A DNA stretch of 64,000 nt from an uncultured Prevotella sp. (lineage in GTDB: Bacteria; Bacteroidota; Bacteroidia; Bacteroidales; Bacteroidaceae). The stretch covers positions 1 to 64,000 of the forward strand of contig USEC01000003.1 in NCBI GenBank assembly GCA_900553595.1, written 5' to 3'. Shown here piece after piece: positions 8,553 through 17,535 of the stretch. The notes under the pieces were generated by a model that made no database searches, was not told where the DNA came from, and was given only the letters and a program-made list of their open reading frames with translations. Numbering within the stretch: the first letter of the stretch is position 1; each line of letters starts with the position of its first letter. Both the position numbers and the translations under genes were made by a program.

Positions 8553-9833
8553 ATGAAAAAAGATCAAGTAATTTTCGATTTAATTGAAAAAGAACACCAG
8601 CGTCAGTTGAAAGGCATTGAACTCATCGCCTCTGAGAACTTCGTAAGCAACGAAGTCATGGAGGCAATGGGGTCGTATTTAACAAATAAATATGCAGAGG
8701 GCTATCCCGGCAAACGCTATTATGGCGGATGCGGCGTAGTTGATGAAGTGGAAACTCTTGCCATTGAGCGTATAAAGAAGCTGTTCGGTGCTGAGTACGC
8801 AAATGTCCAGCCCCACTCAGGTGCGCAGGCAAACGCAGCCGTTCTCCTCACCGTATTAAAACCGGGTGATACATTCATGGGACTCAACCTCGCACAGGGA
8901 GGTCACCTCTCTCATGGTTCCGCAGTGAACACATCAGGTATTCTCTATAACGCCATCGGTTACAATCTGAACAAGGACACATGCCGAGTGGATTATGACG
9001 AAATGGAACAGCTCGCTATCGAGCACAAACCGAAACTCATCATTGGCGGAGGTTCGGCATACAGTCGTGAATGGGACTACAAGCGCATGCGTGAAATCGC
9101 AGACAAAGTAGGAGCCTTGTTAATGGTGGACATGGCACATCCGGCAGGACTCATAGCAGCAGGACTTCTTGACAACCCAGTGAAATACGCCCACATCGTA
9201 ACATCTACAACCCATAAGACACTTCGCGGTCCTCGCGGAGGTATCATCCTTATGGGCAAAGACTTTGAAAATCCATGGGGACTCAAGACTCCGAATGGCG
9301 TGACAAAGATGATGAGCCAACTGCTTAACTCAGCTGTTTTCCCCGGAATACAGGGCGGTCCGCTTGAGCATGTCATCGCAGCCAAGGCTGTTGCATTTGA
9401 AGAAGCTCTGCAACCAGAGTTCAAGGAGTGGGCAAAGCAGGTGCAAAAGAACGCCAAAGTATTGGCAGAAGAACTCTCAAAGCGCGGCTTCTCCATCGTA
9501 AGCGGCGGCACTGACAACCACTCGATGCTTGTTGATTTGCGCACAAAGTATCCTGACCTGACCGGTAAAGTTGCCGAAAACGCACTCGTTGCTGCCGATA
9601 TCACCGTGAACAAGAACATGGTTCCATTCGACACACGCAGCGCATTCCAGACTTCAGGAATACGCCTCGGCACACCCGCCATCACGACACGCGGTGCCAA
9701 GGAAGACCTGATGGTTCTCATTGCAGGATTCATCGAAGAAGTGCTCAATGCGCCGGAGAACGAAGAAGTCATTGCGAATGTACGCAAACGCGTAAACGAA
9801 ATAATGAAGGACTACCCACTCTTCGCTTATTGA
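8553..9833 (+). CDS. glyA: Serine hydroxymethyltransferase
   Basis: GlyA interconverts serine and glycine while loading tetrahydrofolate with a one-carbon unit. At 426 residues it is full length. It shows the N-terminal ELIASENF block, [13 protein letters not shown], and the PLP lysine Lys222 in [13 protein letters not shown]. Following pyrB-pyrI by 18 bases, it is probably in the same operon, linking folate one-carbon supply with pyrimidine synthesis. A long hairpin (9891-9951) lies after its stop, and genes converting threonine to glycine lie about 2 kb further on. Confidence 0.97.
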   Translation: MKKDQVIFDLIEKEHQRQLKGIELIASENFVSNEVMEAMGSYLTNKYAEGYPGKRYYGGCGVVDEVETLAIERIKKLFGAEYANVQPHSGAQANAAVLLTVLKPGDTFMGLNLAQGGHLSHGSAVNTSGILYNAIGYNLNKDTCRVDYDEMEQLAIEHKPKLIIGGGSAYSREWDYKRMREIADKVGALLMVDMAHPAGLIAAGLLDNPVKYAHIVTSTTHKTLRGPRGGIILMGKDFENPWGLKTPNGVTKMMSQLLNSAVFPGIQGGPLEHVIAAKAVAFEEALQPEFKEWAKQVQKNAKVLAEELSKRGFSIVSGGTDNHSMLVDLRTKYPDLTGKVAENALVAADITVNKNMVPFDTRSAFQTSGIRLGTPAITTRGAKEDLMVLIAGFIEEVLNAPENEEVIANVRKRVNEIMKDYPLFAY

Positions 9834-9890
9834 CGAAACGAAGACAACAACCAATCATAACAAAATAATTGTTGTCATTCCATAAAAAGC

Positions 9891-9951
9891 AGAACGTGTC
9901 AGAACGAAACAATCCATTATTCAACAAATGGCTTCGTCGCTGACACGTTCT
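9891..9951. terminator. Long hairpin after glyA, probable terminator
   Basis: GAACGTGTCAG (9892-9902) pairs with CTGACACGTTC (9940-9950), with inner pairing ACGAA/TTCGT and CCATT/AATGG. Only a short TT follows, so termination strength is uncertain. Confidence 0.55.
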
Positions 9952-9978
9952 TCATACCGGATACATCCAGTACTTTTT

Positions 9979-10175
9979 AACCCAAATCGGTCATTAGATT
10001 TCCACTCAGCTTCGTCTTTGTGTCGAGCAGATTGCAACATTCGTGTTGAAGCCATAGCGGGCTATGGCGAAACGCGGACGGCGGCAAGATAACGAAACAA
10101 AGGCGGAGAAGAGTGAAAAAGAAAGATAAATTCTCTTATAACACACCTATTTCGGTCTAATGACCGATTGGGGTT
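9979..10175. repeat. Long imperfect palindrome, MITE-like element
   Basis: The outer arms at 9979-9998 and 10156-10175 match as inverted repeats over 20 bases with one mismatch. Pairing continues inward (CACTCAGCTTCGTCTTTGT with ACAAAGGCGGAGAAGAGTG) down to a perfect 8-bp core stem GCCATAGC/GCTATGGC at 10051-10068. The right arm carries an extra stretch of about 37 bases (10119-10155), which breaks the symmetry. No open frame of note lies inside. The whole can fold as one hairpin of about 160-200 nt. It fits a non-autonomous mobile element with terminal inverted repeats, or a structured RNA. Only one copy is in the window. Confidence 0.6.
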
Positions 10176-10225
10176 TAGATTTCAAGACAAAACAAACAAA
10201 ACAAAACAAAACAAACACTGAATTC

Positions 10226-10435
10226 ATGCTGCAATACATATTTACTTTTCTCATTCTAATGCTTGCAATTCTTTGGGCAATCAAAAGAATTGCAAAGAGT
10301 TTCAATGGAAGTTCAAACCGATGCAACGGATGTGAAGGATGTGTGTTCGCAGAAAAAGCAGGCAAACGGAAATGCTCAAAAGCAGAAAAACCGCACTGTC
10401 GCGATAAAAAGTGCGACAAAAGTTTTGTCAGTTAA
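10226..10435 (+). CDS. Small Cys-rich membrane protein, FeoB-associated type
   Basis: Starting at the ATG before LQYIFTFLILML, the protein has 69 residues. An N-terminal membrane helix (about residues 2-20) is followed by a short basic tail with cysteines in CNGCEGCVF and further CxxxC-like pairs (KCSK, HCRDKKC). That pattern resembles the FeoB-associated Cys-rich membrane proteins that usually lie next to ferrous iron transporters. No feoA/feoB is in this window, so the iron link is by family resemblance only. An upstream in-frame ATG at 10160 would begin inside the palindromic element and is less likely. Confidence 0.6.
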   Translation: MLQYIFTFLILMLAILWAIKRIAKSFNGSSNRCNGCEGCVFAEKAGKRKCSKAEKPHCRDKKCDKSFVS

Positions 10436-10454
10436 AAACATTTTCGTACCTTTG
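10424..10454 (+). promoter_or_regulatory. Promoter for tRNA-Cys
   Basis: TTTG at 10424-10427, exactly 19 bases, and TACCTTTG at 10447-10454. The tRNA starts 18 bases later. The -33 box overlaps the last codons of the small membrane protein gene. Confidence 0.8.
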
Positions 10455-10472
10455 CACTCGCAAATAAGGAAT

Positions 10473-10543
10473 GGTACCTTGGCCGATCGGTTAGGTAACG
10501 GTCTGCAAAACCGTGTAGAGCAGTTCGACTCTGCTAGGTACCT
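10473..10543 (+). tRNA. tRNA-Cys (GCA)
   Basis: The acceptor stem GGTACCT pairs with AGGTACC. The anticodon loop CTGCAAA gives anticodon GCA. The T arm contains GTTCGAC. The discriminator base is T (U73), as expected for tRNA-Cys. CCA is not encoded. Length 71 nt. Confidence 0.95.
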
Positions 10544-10547
10544 CATA

Positions 10548-10580
10548 AAAGGAGGGAGATAAATTCTTCCTTCTTTTTTT
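10548..10580 (+). terminator. Terminator after tRNA-Cys
   Basis: AAAGGAGG-type sequence pairs loosely with TTCCTT, and TTTTTTT follows at 10574-10580. Confidence 0.6.
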
Positions 10581-10610
10581 GTTTTATACCCAACAATACA
10601 AAAATAATAT

Positions 10611-10649
10611 TGGGTAAACGAAATCGCATATTGCAAATTCGTTTACCCA
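10611..10649 (-). terminator. Terminator of tdh
   Basis: A perfect 12-bp stem, TGGGTAAACGAA (10611-10622) with its complement at 10638-10649, is followed on the - strand by ATATTATTTTTG. The left arm can also pair with TACCCAA at about 10587, so alternative folds exist. Confidence 0.7.
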
Positions 10650-10685
10650 TAACAAAAATAGTTTTCAAAAATCAGATGCTGAATT

Positions 10686-11642
10686 TTACTTGTTCAACTT
10701 CAAAGTCAGCTTCTCAAGCATATCCTTTGTCATTGCGTCAAGGTCATAGTCTGGCTTCCATCCCCACTCCGTGCGAGCGCAAGTGTCGTCCATTATGTCA
10801 GGCCAGCTTTCTGCTATTCGCTGCTTCAACGGATCAACATCATAGCACATTTCAAATTCCGGCTTGTATTTCTTGATCGCTCCAAACACTGTCTCAGGCG
10901 CAAAGCTGAGCGAAGCAATGTTGAAAGCGTTTCTGTGAACAAGCTTTGTCGGGTCTGCTTCCATCAACTGTATGGCAGCCTTAAGCGCATCCGGCATATA
11001 AATCATGTCCATAAGTGTTCCCTCCTTAATCGGGCAAACGAACTTCTCACCACGCACTGCCGAATAATAGATATCCACAGCATAGTCTGTCGTACCACCA
11101 CCCGGAGGTGTCACATAGGAGATTACGCCTGGGAAACGCACCGCGCGAGTATCCACGCCATACTTATTGTGGAAATAATCGCTCAGCAATTCTGTAGTAA
11201 CCTTGGAAACGCCATAAATTGTGCGTGGGCGCTGTACAGTATCCTGCGGAGTCATCCAATGCGGAGTGGACTCTCCGAAAGAACCGATTGAACTTGGAGT
11301 AAAAACAGCACAGTTGTGCTCTTTTGCCACTTCAAGTATGTTCCACAAACCGTCAATACCTATCTTCCATGCGAGACGGGGCTTTGACTCGGCAACAACC
11401 GACAGCAAAGCGGCAAGGTTGTATATGGTGTCAATGTTGTATTGCTTGACAACATCGGCAATCATCTGCGGATTTGTGACATCAGCTTCAGCCGAAGGAC
11501 CACTCTCCAACAATTCGCCTTTAGGCTCGGCACCCTTTATGTAGCCAGCCACAACATGGTCGTTACCATAAATTCTTCGTAATTCTCTTGTAAGTTCAGA
11601 ACCGATCTGGCCCGTGGAACCAATAACTAAGATATTGTTCAT
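10686..11642 (-). CDS. tdh: L-threonine 3-dehydrogenase, short-chain (epimerase-like) type
   Basis: The protein has 318 residues and the extended SDR fold: an NAD-binding GSTGQIGSEL at residues 8-17, YNLAA near 74, SSIGSFG near 117 and the catalytic YGVSK near 143. It belongs to the NAD-dependent epimerase/dehydratase superfamily. The assignment to threonine dehydrogenase rests on the PGVISYVTPPGGGTTDYAVDIY block typical of SDR-type TDH, and on its divergent neighbour kbl, which encodes the next enzyme. It oxidises threonine to 2-amino-3-ketobutyrate. The zinc-dependent type found in E. coli is unrelated. Confidence 0.9.
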   Translation of the reverse strand: MNNILVIGSTGQIGSELTRELRRIYGNDHVVAGYIKGAEPKGELLESGPSAEADVTNPQMIADVVKQYNIDTIYNLAALLSVVAESKPRLAWKIGIDGLWNILEVAKEHNCAVFTPSSIGSFGESTPHWMTPQDTVQRPRTIYGVSKVTTELLSDYFHNKYGVDTRAVRFPGVISYVTPPGGGTTDYAVDIYYSAVRGEKFVCPIKEGTLMDMIYMPDALKAAIQLMEADPTKLVHRNAFNIASLSFAPETVFGAIKKYKPEFEMCYDVDPLKQRIAESWPDIMDDTCARTEWGWKPDYDLDAMTKDMLEKLTLKLNK

Positions 11643-11670
11643 GATTTTTCATTTAAGCGTTTTACGGGTG

Positions 11671-11678
11671 CAAAGTAA
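11671..11678 (-). promoter_or_regulatory. Possible -7 box of the tdh promoter
   Basis: TTACTTTG on the - strand, about 30 bases upstream of tdh. No clear -33 TTTG at the right spacing. Confidence 0.35.
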
Positions 11679-11819
11679 CAATTTTTTCTGACACAGCATT
11701 ACATTTTTTGTGAAATTTTACTTTTATTTCCGATTTTAAAAAAAATAACACAAAACTATCTTTTATATGAAAAATAATAAGTTATTTTGCAGCCACTGAA
11801 CTTAAAAAATCTGATTAAC

Positions 11820-13007
11820 ATGTACGGAAAAGTAAAAGAACATTTATGTACAGCACTTGAAAACCTGAAAAGTGCAGGTCTTTACAAAGAAGAACGAATC
11901 ATAGAAAGCCCGCAGGGATCGGCAATCCAGGTAAAAGGCAAGGAAGTTCTCAACTTCTGCGCAAACAACTATCTGGGTCTTTCCAATCATCCGCGCCTCA
12001 TCGAGGGAGCGAAGAAGATGATGGACCGCCGTGGTTTTGGTATGTCTTCGGTTCGCTTTATCTGCGGAACGCAGGACATTCACAAAGAACTTGAAGAGGC
12101 CATCACTGAATACTTCCATACAGAAGACACCATCCTTTATGCCGCATGCTTCGATGCTAACGGTGGACTTTTCGGTTCTTTCCTCACAGACGAAGACGCC
12201 ATCATCTCTGATGCACTCAACCACGCTTCCATCATCGACGGTGTACGCCTTTGCAAAGCAAAGCGCTACCGCTATGCAAATGCCAACATGGAAGAGCTGG
12301 AGAAGTGTCTGCATGAAGCACAGGCACAGCGTTTCAGAATCATCTGCACCGACGGCGTGTTCTCAATGGACGGAAACGTAGCTCCCATTGACAAGATTTG
12401 CGACCTCGCAGAAAAGTATGACGCACTGGTAATGGTAGATGAGTCGCACTCTGCCGGCGTTGTTGGCGAGACCGGACACGGCGTAAGCGAACTTTGCGGA
12501 ACCTACGGAAGAGTGGACATCTACACAGGAACACTCGGAAAAGCATTCGGAGGCGCATTGGGAGGCTTCACTACCGGCCGTAAGGAGATAATCGACATGC
12601 TCCGCCAGAGCAGCCGTCCATACCTCTTCTCCAACTCTCTTGCTCCGTCAATCATCGGCGCAAGCCTTGAAGTATTCAAGATGCTGAAAGAGGACAATAG
12701 TCTGCACGACAAGCTGGTTGAGAACGTAAACTACTTCCGCGACAAGATGATGGCCGCCGGCTTCGACATCAAGCCAACACAAAGCGCCATCTGCGCAGTA
12801 ATGCTTTACGATGCACCTCTCTCACAGCGTTATGCCAACCGTCTGCTTGAAGAGGGCATTTATGTCACCGGCTTCTACTATCCCGTTGTGCCGAAGGGCG
12901 AGGCTCGCATCCGCGTACAGCTCTCTGCCGCTCACACACATGAGCAGCTTGACAAGGCAATCGCTGCTTTCATCAAGGTAGGCAAGGAACTTGGAGTCAT
13001 CAAATAA
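11820..13007 (+). CDS. kbl: 2-amino-3-ketobutyrate CoA ligase (glycine C-acetyltransferase)
   Basis: Kbl cleaves 2-amino-3-ketobutyrate with CoA into glycine and acetyl-CoA. I place the start at the ATG giving MYGKVKEHL (395 residues). An earlier TTG in frame would lie inside a promoter-like TTATTTTG and is unlikely. It is a class II PLP aminotransferase-fold enzyme with ANNYLGLSNHP, DESHSAG near residue 206 and the PLP lysine Lys241 in GTLGKAFGG. It is divergent from tdh, 177 bp apart, completing threonine to glycine catabolism. glyA is nearby on the same strand. Confidence 0.95.
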   Translation: MYGKVKEHLCTALENLKSAGLYKEERIIESPQGSAIQVKGKEVLNFCANNYLGLSNHPRLIEGAKKMMDRRGFGMSSVRFICGTQDIHKELEEAITEYFHTEDTILYAACFDANGGLFGSFLTDEDAIISDALNHASIIDGVRLCKAKRYRYANANMEELEKCLHEAQAQRFRIICTDGVFSMDGNVAPIDKICDLAEKYDALVMVDESHSAGVVGETGHGVSELCGTYGRVDIYTGTLGKAFGGALGGFTTGRKEIIDMLRQSSRPYLFSNSLAPSIIGASLEVFKMLKEDNSLHDKLVENVNYFRDKMMAAGFDIKPTQSAICAVMLYDAPLSQRYANRLLEEGIYVTGFYYPVVPKGEARIRVQLSAAHTHEQLDKAIAAFIKVGKELGVIK

Positions 13008-13037
13008 AGACGACCTACACCCCACCACAACATAAAC

Positions 13038-13096
13038 GGCAACCGCATTGACCTGAAAAATCATCACGATTTGACGGACAATGCGGTTGCCTTTTT
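13038..13096 (+). terminator. Terminator of kbl
   Basis: GGCAACCGCATTG (13038-13050) pairs perfectly with 13079-13091, with an inner AAATC/GATTT stem, followed by TTTTT. Confidence 0.9.
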
Positions 13097-13175
13097 CATG
13101 TCTGGCAGCAAATGCGGCATGTATGTTTTTTAGCTTGGCAAACGCCTCATTTTCAGTGGGATAAATATTGCCTTT

Positions 13176-13258
13176 CAAAGAAGGCTTCTTTGTCTCACAA
13201 ACAAGGCTTCTTTATAATGCAAACAAGGCTTCTTTTGAATACAAAGAAGCCTTGTTTG
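13176..13258. repeat. Four-unit palindromic array 2
   Basis: Units at 13176-13192, 13198-13214, 13220-13236 and 13242-13258; spacers TCTCA, TAATG and GAATA. Units 3 and 4 are reverse complements except at one outer base. It lies between convergent kbl and the broken gene at 13336-13980 and is followed by AAAACC. Confidence 0.95.
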
Positions 13259-13335
13259 AAAACCAAGTAGATTATCTTGATATTTGGGTCAGCATAGGAA
13301 TGGTGTAACAGAAGTTTTAACACCGTACCGCCTCG

Positions 13336-13980
13336 CTATTTCTGTGGATTGTATGTTCTTGCCACAAACTCGAGCAATTCAGGGACTCTCCCCTTCCAGT
13401 TTTCCTCCTGTATGGCTTTACACAAAGCGGGGTCGTCAAAGATGTATTTCTCCACCAGTTTCTTTACTACCGTTTTGCTGCTACCCATCACATTGTTCTA
13501 CCAACCGAAGGATTGGTATATGCCCGACACCGCAGGCTTGATACATGTCATTCCTGGCCAGATGTTCTTTCCCACCATTGCCAGTCCGTCCTTTGTCATG
13601 ACATATCTGCCACAATGGGTAAAAAAACTTATGTACTTGCCTTTTCCTGTTACGAAACTCCAGGATACGAATTTCTTGGTACCGTTTGCTTTAGTGTCGA
13701 AACAGCTCCACAATACATCGCGCGACTCTTCCGGATATTTGGGATGCCAAAGTTCCAAATGTTCCACATCCAAGGCTTTGACGGTTCTCTTATTGCCCGA
13801 CTCGTCAATGCCCTTGAAATCCTTGTCACCTGCATACGGAATGGTGATACTTTGGAAAGTTTCCTTATGCCCATCAAGGAAAAACACTATTCCGGAGACA
13901 TTCCGCGTATTCCCAAAAACGCCAGCATAAATGGTCATTGCAACCATCACAACAGCCAATAGGACAATCAATCGTTTCAT
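13336..13980 (-). pseudogene. Broken gene for a secreted protein (amber stop plus frameshift)
   Basis: The intact part starts MKRLIVLLAVVMVAMTIYAG, a signal peptide, and runs 160 residues to YQSFGW, where TAG (13498-13500) interrupts. The same frame then continues sensibly as NNVMGSSKTVVKKLVEKYIFDDPALCKAIQEENW. About 35-40 codons after the stop, near a run of G and A, the frame must shift by one to read VPELLEFVARTYNPQK and a stop at 13336-13338. Both lesions lie in otherwise protein-like sequence, so the ancestral product was about 214 residues. I do not recognise the family. A truncated 160-residue product could still be made. Confidence 0.75.
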
Positions 13981-14004
13981 GTGAGGGTGGTTTTATTGTA
14001 CCCG

Positions 14005-14574
14005 TTATTTTGACTGCTCGTAAAAATATCTCTTGTACAGGCCCATGAAACCAGCGCAGTGACGAGCTTCGTCCTTTGCCATTTCGTGCACTGTATCGTG
14101 AGTTGCATCCATTCCGGCAGCCTTGGCATTCTTTGCAATGCGGAACTTGTCCTCACATGCACCACGTTCTGCTGCAATGCGAGCCTCAAGATTGCTCTTT
14201 GTGTCCTTAAGAACATCACCGAGCAGTTCAGCGAACTTGCTTGCGTGTTCAGCCTCTTCAAAGGCATAACGCTTGAATGCTTCCGCGATTTCGGGATAAC
14301 CTTCCCTGTCAGCCTGACGGCTCATGGCAAGATACATTCCCACTTCACCACACTCACCATTAAAATGAGTTTCAAGGTCCTTTATCATTTCAGCATTGGC
14401 GTCTTCCTTGCGTGCAGCGCCAAGTGTATGTACAGTTGCAAATGCAGGACCGTCCATCGGGTCGTCCATTTCCTTGAACTTGCTCTTCGGAGCCTTACAT
14501 ACCGGACAAACTTCAGGTGCCTCTACACCTTCATGAATATAACCACAAACAGTGCAAATAAATTTCTTTTTCAT
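14005..14574 (-). CDS. Reverse rubrerythrin
   Basis: The 189-residue protein has its rubredoxin domain first: a Cys4 iron site from CTVCGY (Cys8, Cys11) and CPVCKAP (Cys23, Cys26). The four-helix ferritin-like diiron domain follows, with Glu/His ligands in [21 protein letters not shown] and AKDEARH. That order is the reverse of classical rubrerythrin. Such proteins reduce hydrogen peroxide in anaerobes using electrons from NADH-linked partners. The Fur/PerR-type regulator gene lies immediately upstream on the same strand, which suits a peroxide response. Confidence 0.92.
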   Translation of the reverse strand: MKKKFICTVCGYIHEGVEAPEVCPVCKAPKSKFKEMDDPMDGPAFATVHTLGAARKEDANAEMIKDLETHFNGECGEVGMYLAMSRQADREGYPEIAEAFKRYAFEEAEHASKFAELLGDVLKDTKSNLEARIAAERGACEDKFRIAKNAKAAGMDATHDTVHEMAKDEARHCAGFMGLYKRYFYEQSK

Positions 14575-14653
14575 AATAGTTATTGTTTTAAATCAGTTAT
14601 TATATAAATCAAATCATTAACGTAGCTTACCAATATTGTTGTATATCAACAAC

Positions 14654-15091
14654 TTAGCCCATCTGTCCGCCGGTTGCCTCTTTTTGGCATTCCGCACATA
14701 TTCCTTTGAAATAGAACTGCACGTCATCCACAATGTTTCCCGCGATATTACGCTGGACGATCGGGAACTCGACTTCATCGAAAACATCAATTATACGATT
14801 GCATGACTTGCAATAGAAGTGGGCATGCCTGGCCACGTTTCCGTCATAACAAACGCGATGCTCATCGATTGTTATCATCTGGGCAGCATTCTTCTCAGAA
14901 AACATCCTAAGCGTATTATATACTGTGGTACGGCTCAAGGTGGGCACTCTCGGCACAAGGCCCTTATACACATCTTCTACCGTAGGATGAGTGTAATGCG
15001 TCAGCAAATATTGCATAATTACCAGTCGTTGCATAGAAGGTTTGATACCATTCTCTACAAGCCTCTCATAAGCTTCTTTGTTGTTGTTCAT
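14654..15091 (-). CDS. Fur-family regulator, PerR-like
   Basis: This 145-residue protein has the winged-helix Fur domain (KPSMQRLVIMQYLL, HPTVEDVYKGL, LSRTTVYNTLRMF) and a C-terminal dimerisation/metal domain with HAHFYCKSC and CAEC, the structural zinc cysteines. The order and the neighbouring rubrerythrin favour a peroxide-sensing PerR over an iron-sensing Fur, but the sequence alone cannot decide. It lies 79 bp upstream of the rubrerythrin gene and may regulate it. Confidence 0.85.
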   Translation of the reverse strand: MNNNKEAYERLVENGIKPSMQRLVIMQYLLTHYTHPTVEDVYKGLVPRVPTLSRTTVYNTLRMFSEKNAAQMITIDEHRVCYDGNVARHAHFYCKSCNRIIDVFDEVEFPIVQRNIAGNIVDDVQFYFKGICAECQKEATGGQMG

Positions 15092-15400
15092 ACGCTTTTA
15101 TTTTTTTTAATTCCGAATTTCGATTGCAAATATAACAATAAAAACATTCAATACAAAACAAATTTGTATTTTTTTCAAACTTATTGGACTTTTATTGCCA
15201 GAAATCAATATTTTTTCACTTTTAAAAGGCAAAATTCAAAATAAAAACGCAACATCAGAAAGGACAGCGATGCCCCAAAAACAAGTAAATTCCAACAGAC
15301 AGACAAAGCAGGAATAACGGAATGCCAGGATGTTTTCATTCGTTCCAATGAGCTATTTGGGTTAAAATAAGTCTGCACACAAAAATAATAAAATATACAT

Positions 15401-15431
15401 TTTGCATGTTTAAGGAAAATTACTAACTTTG
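15401..15431 (+). promoter_or_regulatory. Promoter for phoH and downstream genes
   Basis: TTTG at 15401-15404, 19 bases, TAACTTTG at 15424-15431. The phoH TTG start follows 25 bases later, so the leader is under about 20 nt. Confidence 0.8.
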
Positions 15432-15456
15432 CAATCAAAACAACGACAACATTATT

Positions 15457-16434
15457 TTGATAGAAAAGCATATCATATTGGAAGACATCGACCCTGTAAC
15501 TTTCTACGGGGTTGCGAATTCCCATCTGCAAATCATAAAGTCGCTATACCCCAAATTACGCATCGTCGCACGCGACAACATCATCAGGGTCTTGGGCGAT
15601 GAAGAGGAAATGGCTGCATTTGAGGAACACATTGAAAAAATGCGCTGCCATGTGATAAGATACAATTCCATCAGCGACGAAGACATTCTCGACATCGTCA
15701 AAGGCAAGCAACCCAAAGCCGACTCCGTCAAAGGCGTAATCGTATATAACATCTCAGGCAAACCCATAAAGTGCAGAAGCAAGAACCAGCAGAAGCTCGT
15801 TGATGCCTTTGAAAAAGACGACATGATATTCGCCATAGGTCCCGCCGGTACAGGCAAGACGTATCTTAGCATTGCACTTGCAGTAAGGGCTTTGAAAGAC
15901 AAGATAATAAGGAAAATCATCCTCAGTCGCCCCGCAGTCGAAGCCGGTGAGAAACTAGGATTTCTGCCAGGCGACATGAAAGACAAAATCGACCCCTATC
16001 TGCAACCGCTTTACGATGCACTCGAAGACATGATTCCTGCGGCAAAACTGCAGGACATGATAGAAAAGAACGTCATACAGATAGCCCCTCTCGCCTTCAT
16101 GCGCGGCCGTACGCTCAACGACGCAGTAGTGATTCTGGATGAAGCCCAGAACACCACACCGGCCCAAATAAGAATGTTTCTCACGAGAATGGGATGGAAC
16201 ACAAAGATGATTATCACCGGCGACATGACACAGATAGACCTTCCCCGTGGACAAAAAAGCGGACTGATAGAGTCCATGGAAATCCTCAAACACGTTGAAG
16301 GCATCAGCTTCGTACCGTTAGACCAAAAAGACATCGTCAGACACAAACTTGTCACAAGAATCGTGAATGCTTACGAGAGCCACGACAAGCAGCGTGACAA
16401 CGAGCGGAAAACGGCTGACAAACAGACAAATTGA
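15457..16434 (+). CDS. phoH: PhoH-like ATPase
   Basis: The 325-residue PhoH-family P-loop ATPase has Walker A GPAGTGKT at 128-135 and Walker [10 protein letters not shown] near 230, with [10 protein letters not shown] as the following motif. An N-terminal KH-like region precedes the ATPase core. The family is linked to RNA metabolism and phosphate response, but its precise role is not settled. The start appears to be TTG: no upstream ATG is in frame, and the promoter at 15401-15431 leaves no room for one. It heads a run of co-directional genes; purC follows 31 bases later. Confidence 0.9.
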   Translation: MIEKHIILEDIDPVTFYGVANSHLQIIKSLYPKLRIVARDNIIRVLGDEEEMAAFEEHIEKMRCHVIRYNSISDEDILDIVKGKQPKADSVKGVIVYNISGKPIKCRSKNQQKLVDAFEKDDMIFAIGPAGTGKTYLSIALAVRALKDKIIRKIILSRPAVEAGEKLGFLPGDMKDKIDPYLQPLYDALEDMIPAAKLQDMIEKNVIQIAPLAFMRGRTLNDAVVILDEAQNTTPAQIRMFLTRMGWNTKMIITGDMTQIDLPRGQKSGLIESMEILKHVEGISFVPLDQKDIVRHKLVTRIVNAYESHDKQRDNERKTADKQTN

Positions 16435-16465
16435 GATTCATAAATATATAAAATATAGAGAAATT

Positions 16466-17416
16466 ATGAAAGCACTTACACAGACTGATTTTCATTTTGA
16501 AGGACAGAAAAGCGTGTACCACGGCAAGGTGCGTGATGTTTACGACATCAACGACGACCTCATTGTAATGGTTGCAACGGACAGAATCTCTGCATTTGAC
16601 GTCATCCTTCCTAAGGGCATCCCGTTCAAAGGACAGGTACTGAATCAGATTGCAGCAAAGTTCCTTGACGCAACAACCGACATCTGCCCCAACTGGAAAC
16701 TGGCAACACCCGACCCGATGGTCACCGTAGGACTGAAATGCGAGGGATTCCGCGTGGAAATGATTATCCGCTCCATCCTTACAGGTTCTGCATGGCGTGC
16801 CTATAAAGAGGGATGCCGCGAACTGTGCGGAGTCAAGCTGCCGGACGGAATGAAAGAAAACCAGCGTTTCCCGGAGCCCATCATCACTCCGACGACAAAA
16901 GCCGACGAGGGACACGACCTCAACATCTCGAAAGAAGAAATCATAGCACAAGGCATCGTAAGTGCCGAAGACTATGCCGTCATGGAAGACTACACACGCA
17001 AGATATTCAAGCGCGGACAGGAAATGGCAGCACAGCGCGGACTGATTCTGGTGGACACCAAATATGAGTTCGGCAAACGCGACGGCAAGGTATATCTTAT
17101 CGACGAGATTCACACTCCTGATTCGAGCCGTTACTTCTATGCCGACGGTTACGAAGAGAAGTTTGAAAAAGGACTTCCACAGAAGCAGCTTTCAAAGGAA
17201 TTTGTACGCCAGTGGCTCATTGAGCACAACTTCATGAACGAACCCGGACAGCAGATGCCCGAAATCACAGACGAGTATGCGGAAAGCGTAAGCGAGCGTT
17301 ACATCGAGCTTTACGAACACATTACCGGCGAAACGTTTGACCGCAATGTTGAAGCAGGCGACATAAACGCACGCATAGAGAAAAATGTAAGCGACTATCT
17401 TGCATCACGCAAATAG
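16466..17416 (+). CDS. purC: Phosphoribosylaminoimidazole-succinocarboxamide synthase
   Basis: PurC adds aspartate to CAIR in purine synthesis. The start at [13 protein letters not shown] gives 316 residues, the longer type common in Bacteroidetes. The SAICAR synthetase motifs are visible: [10 protein letters not shown] near residue 18, [10 protein letters not shown] near 42, [13 protein letters not shown], and [10 protein letters not shown] near 195. Another frame-compatible start lies about 100 bases upstream inside phoH and is not credible. purM lies three genes downstream. Confidence 0.96.
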   Translation: MKALTQTDFHFEGQKSVYHGKVRDVYDINDDLIVMVATDRISAFDVILPKGIPFKGQVLNQIAAKFLDATTDICPNWKLATPDPMVTVGLKCEGFRVEMIIRSILTGSAWRAYKEGCRELCGVKLPDGMKENQRFPEPIITPTTKADEGHDLNISKEEIIAQGIVSAEDYAVMEDYTRKIFKRGQEMAAQRGLILVDTKYEFGKRDGKVYLIDEIHTPDSSRYFYADGYEEKFEKGLPQKQLSKEFVRQWLIEHNFMNEPGQQMPEITDEYAESVSERYIELYEHITGETFDRNVEAGDINARIEKNVSDYLASRK

Positions 17417-17430
17417 CCGGCACACAAGTA

Positions 17431-17470
17431 TTTGCGCGTTTGACATAGGCAACCATGTCAAATGCGCAAA
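17431..17470. other. Strong hairpin in the purC-menG gap
   Basis: A 16-bp stem with one G-T pair (17431-17446 with 17455-17470) and an 8-base loop lies 14 bases after purC. No T run follows (CTTCATTTC). It could be a weak terminator, an mRNA stabiliser or a processing site. Confidence 0.65.
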
Positions 17471-17535
17471 CTTCATTTCATAAAAATGTCTATTTCCATA
17501 CAATAACAACCAACTATTTTCATTATACAGATACA

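Noticed and set aside
11787..11819. TTG start 11 codons upstream of the chosen kbl start
   Set aside because: The TTG is inside a -7-like promoter box (TTATTTTG), so it is unlikely to be in the mRNA.
13349..13962. Two + strand frames of 149-193 codons opposite the broken gene
   Set aside because: They lie antisense to sequence that reads as protein on the - strand, including a signal peptide, and have no coding features of their own.
17455..17535. Upstream ATG start for menG/ubiE
   Set aside because: It lies in the right arm of a strong hairpin and adds 27 residues without resemblance to the family. The ATG at 17536 gives the expected N-terminus.
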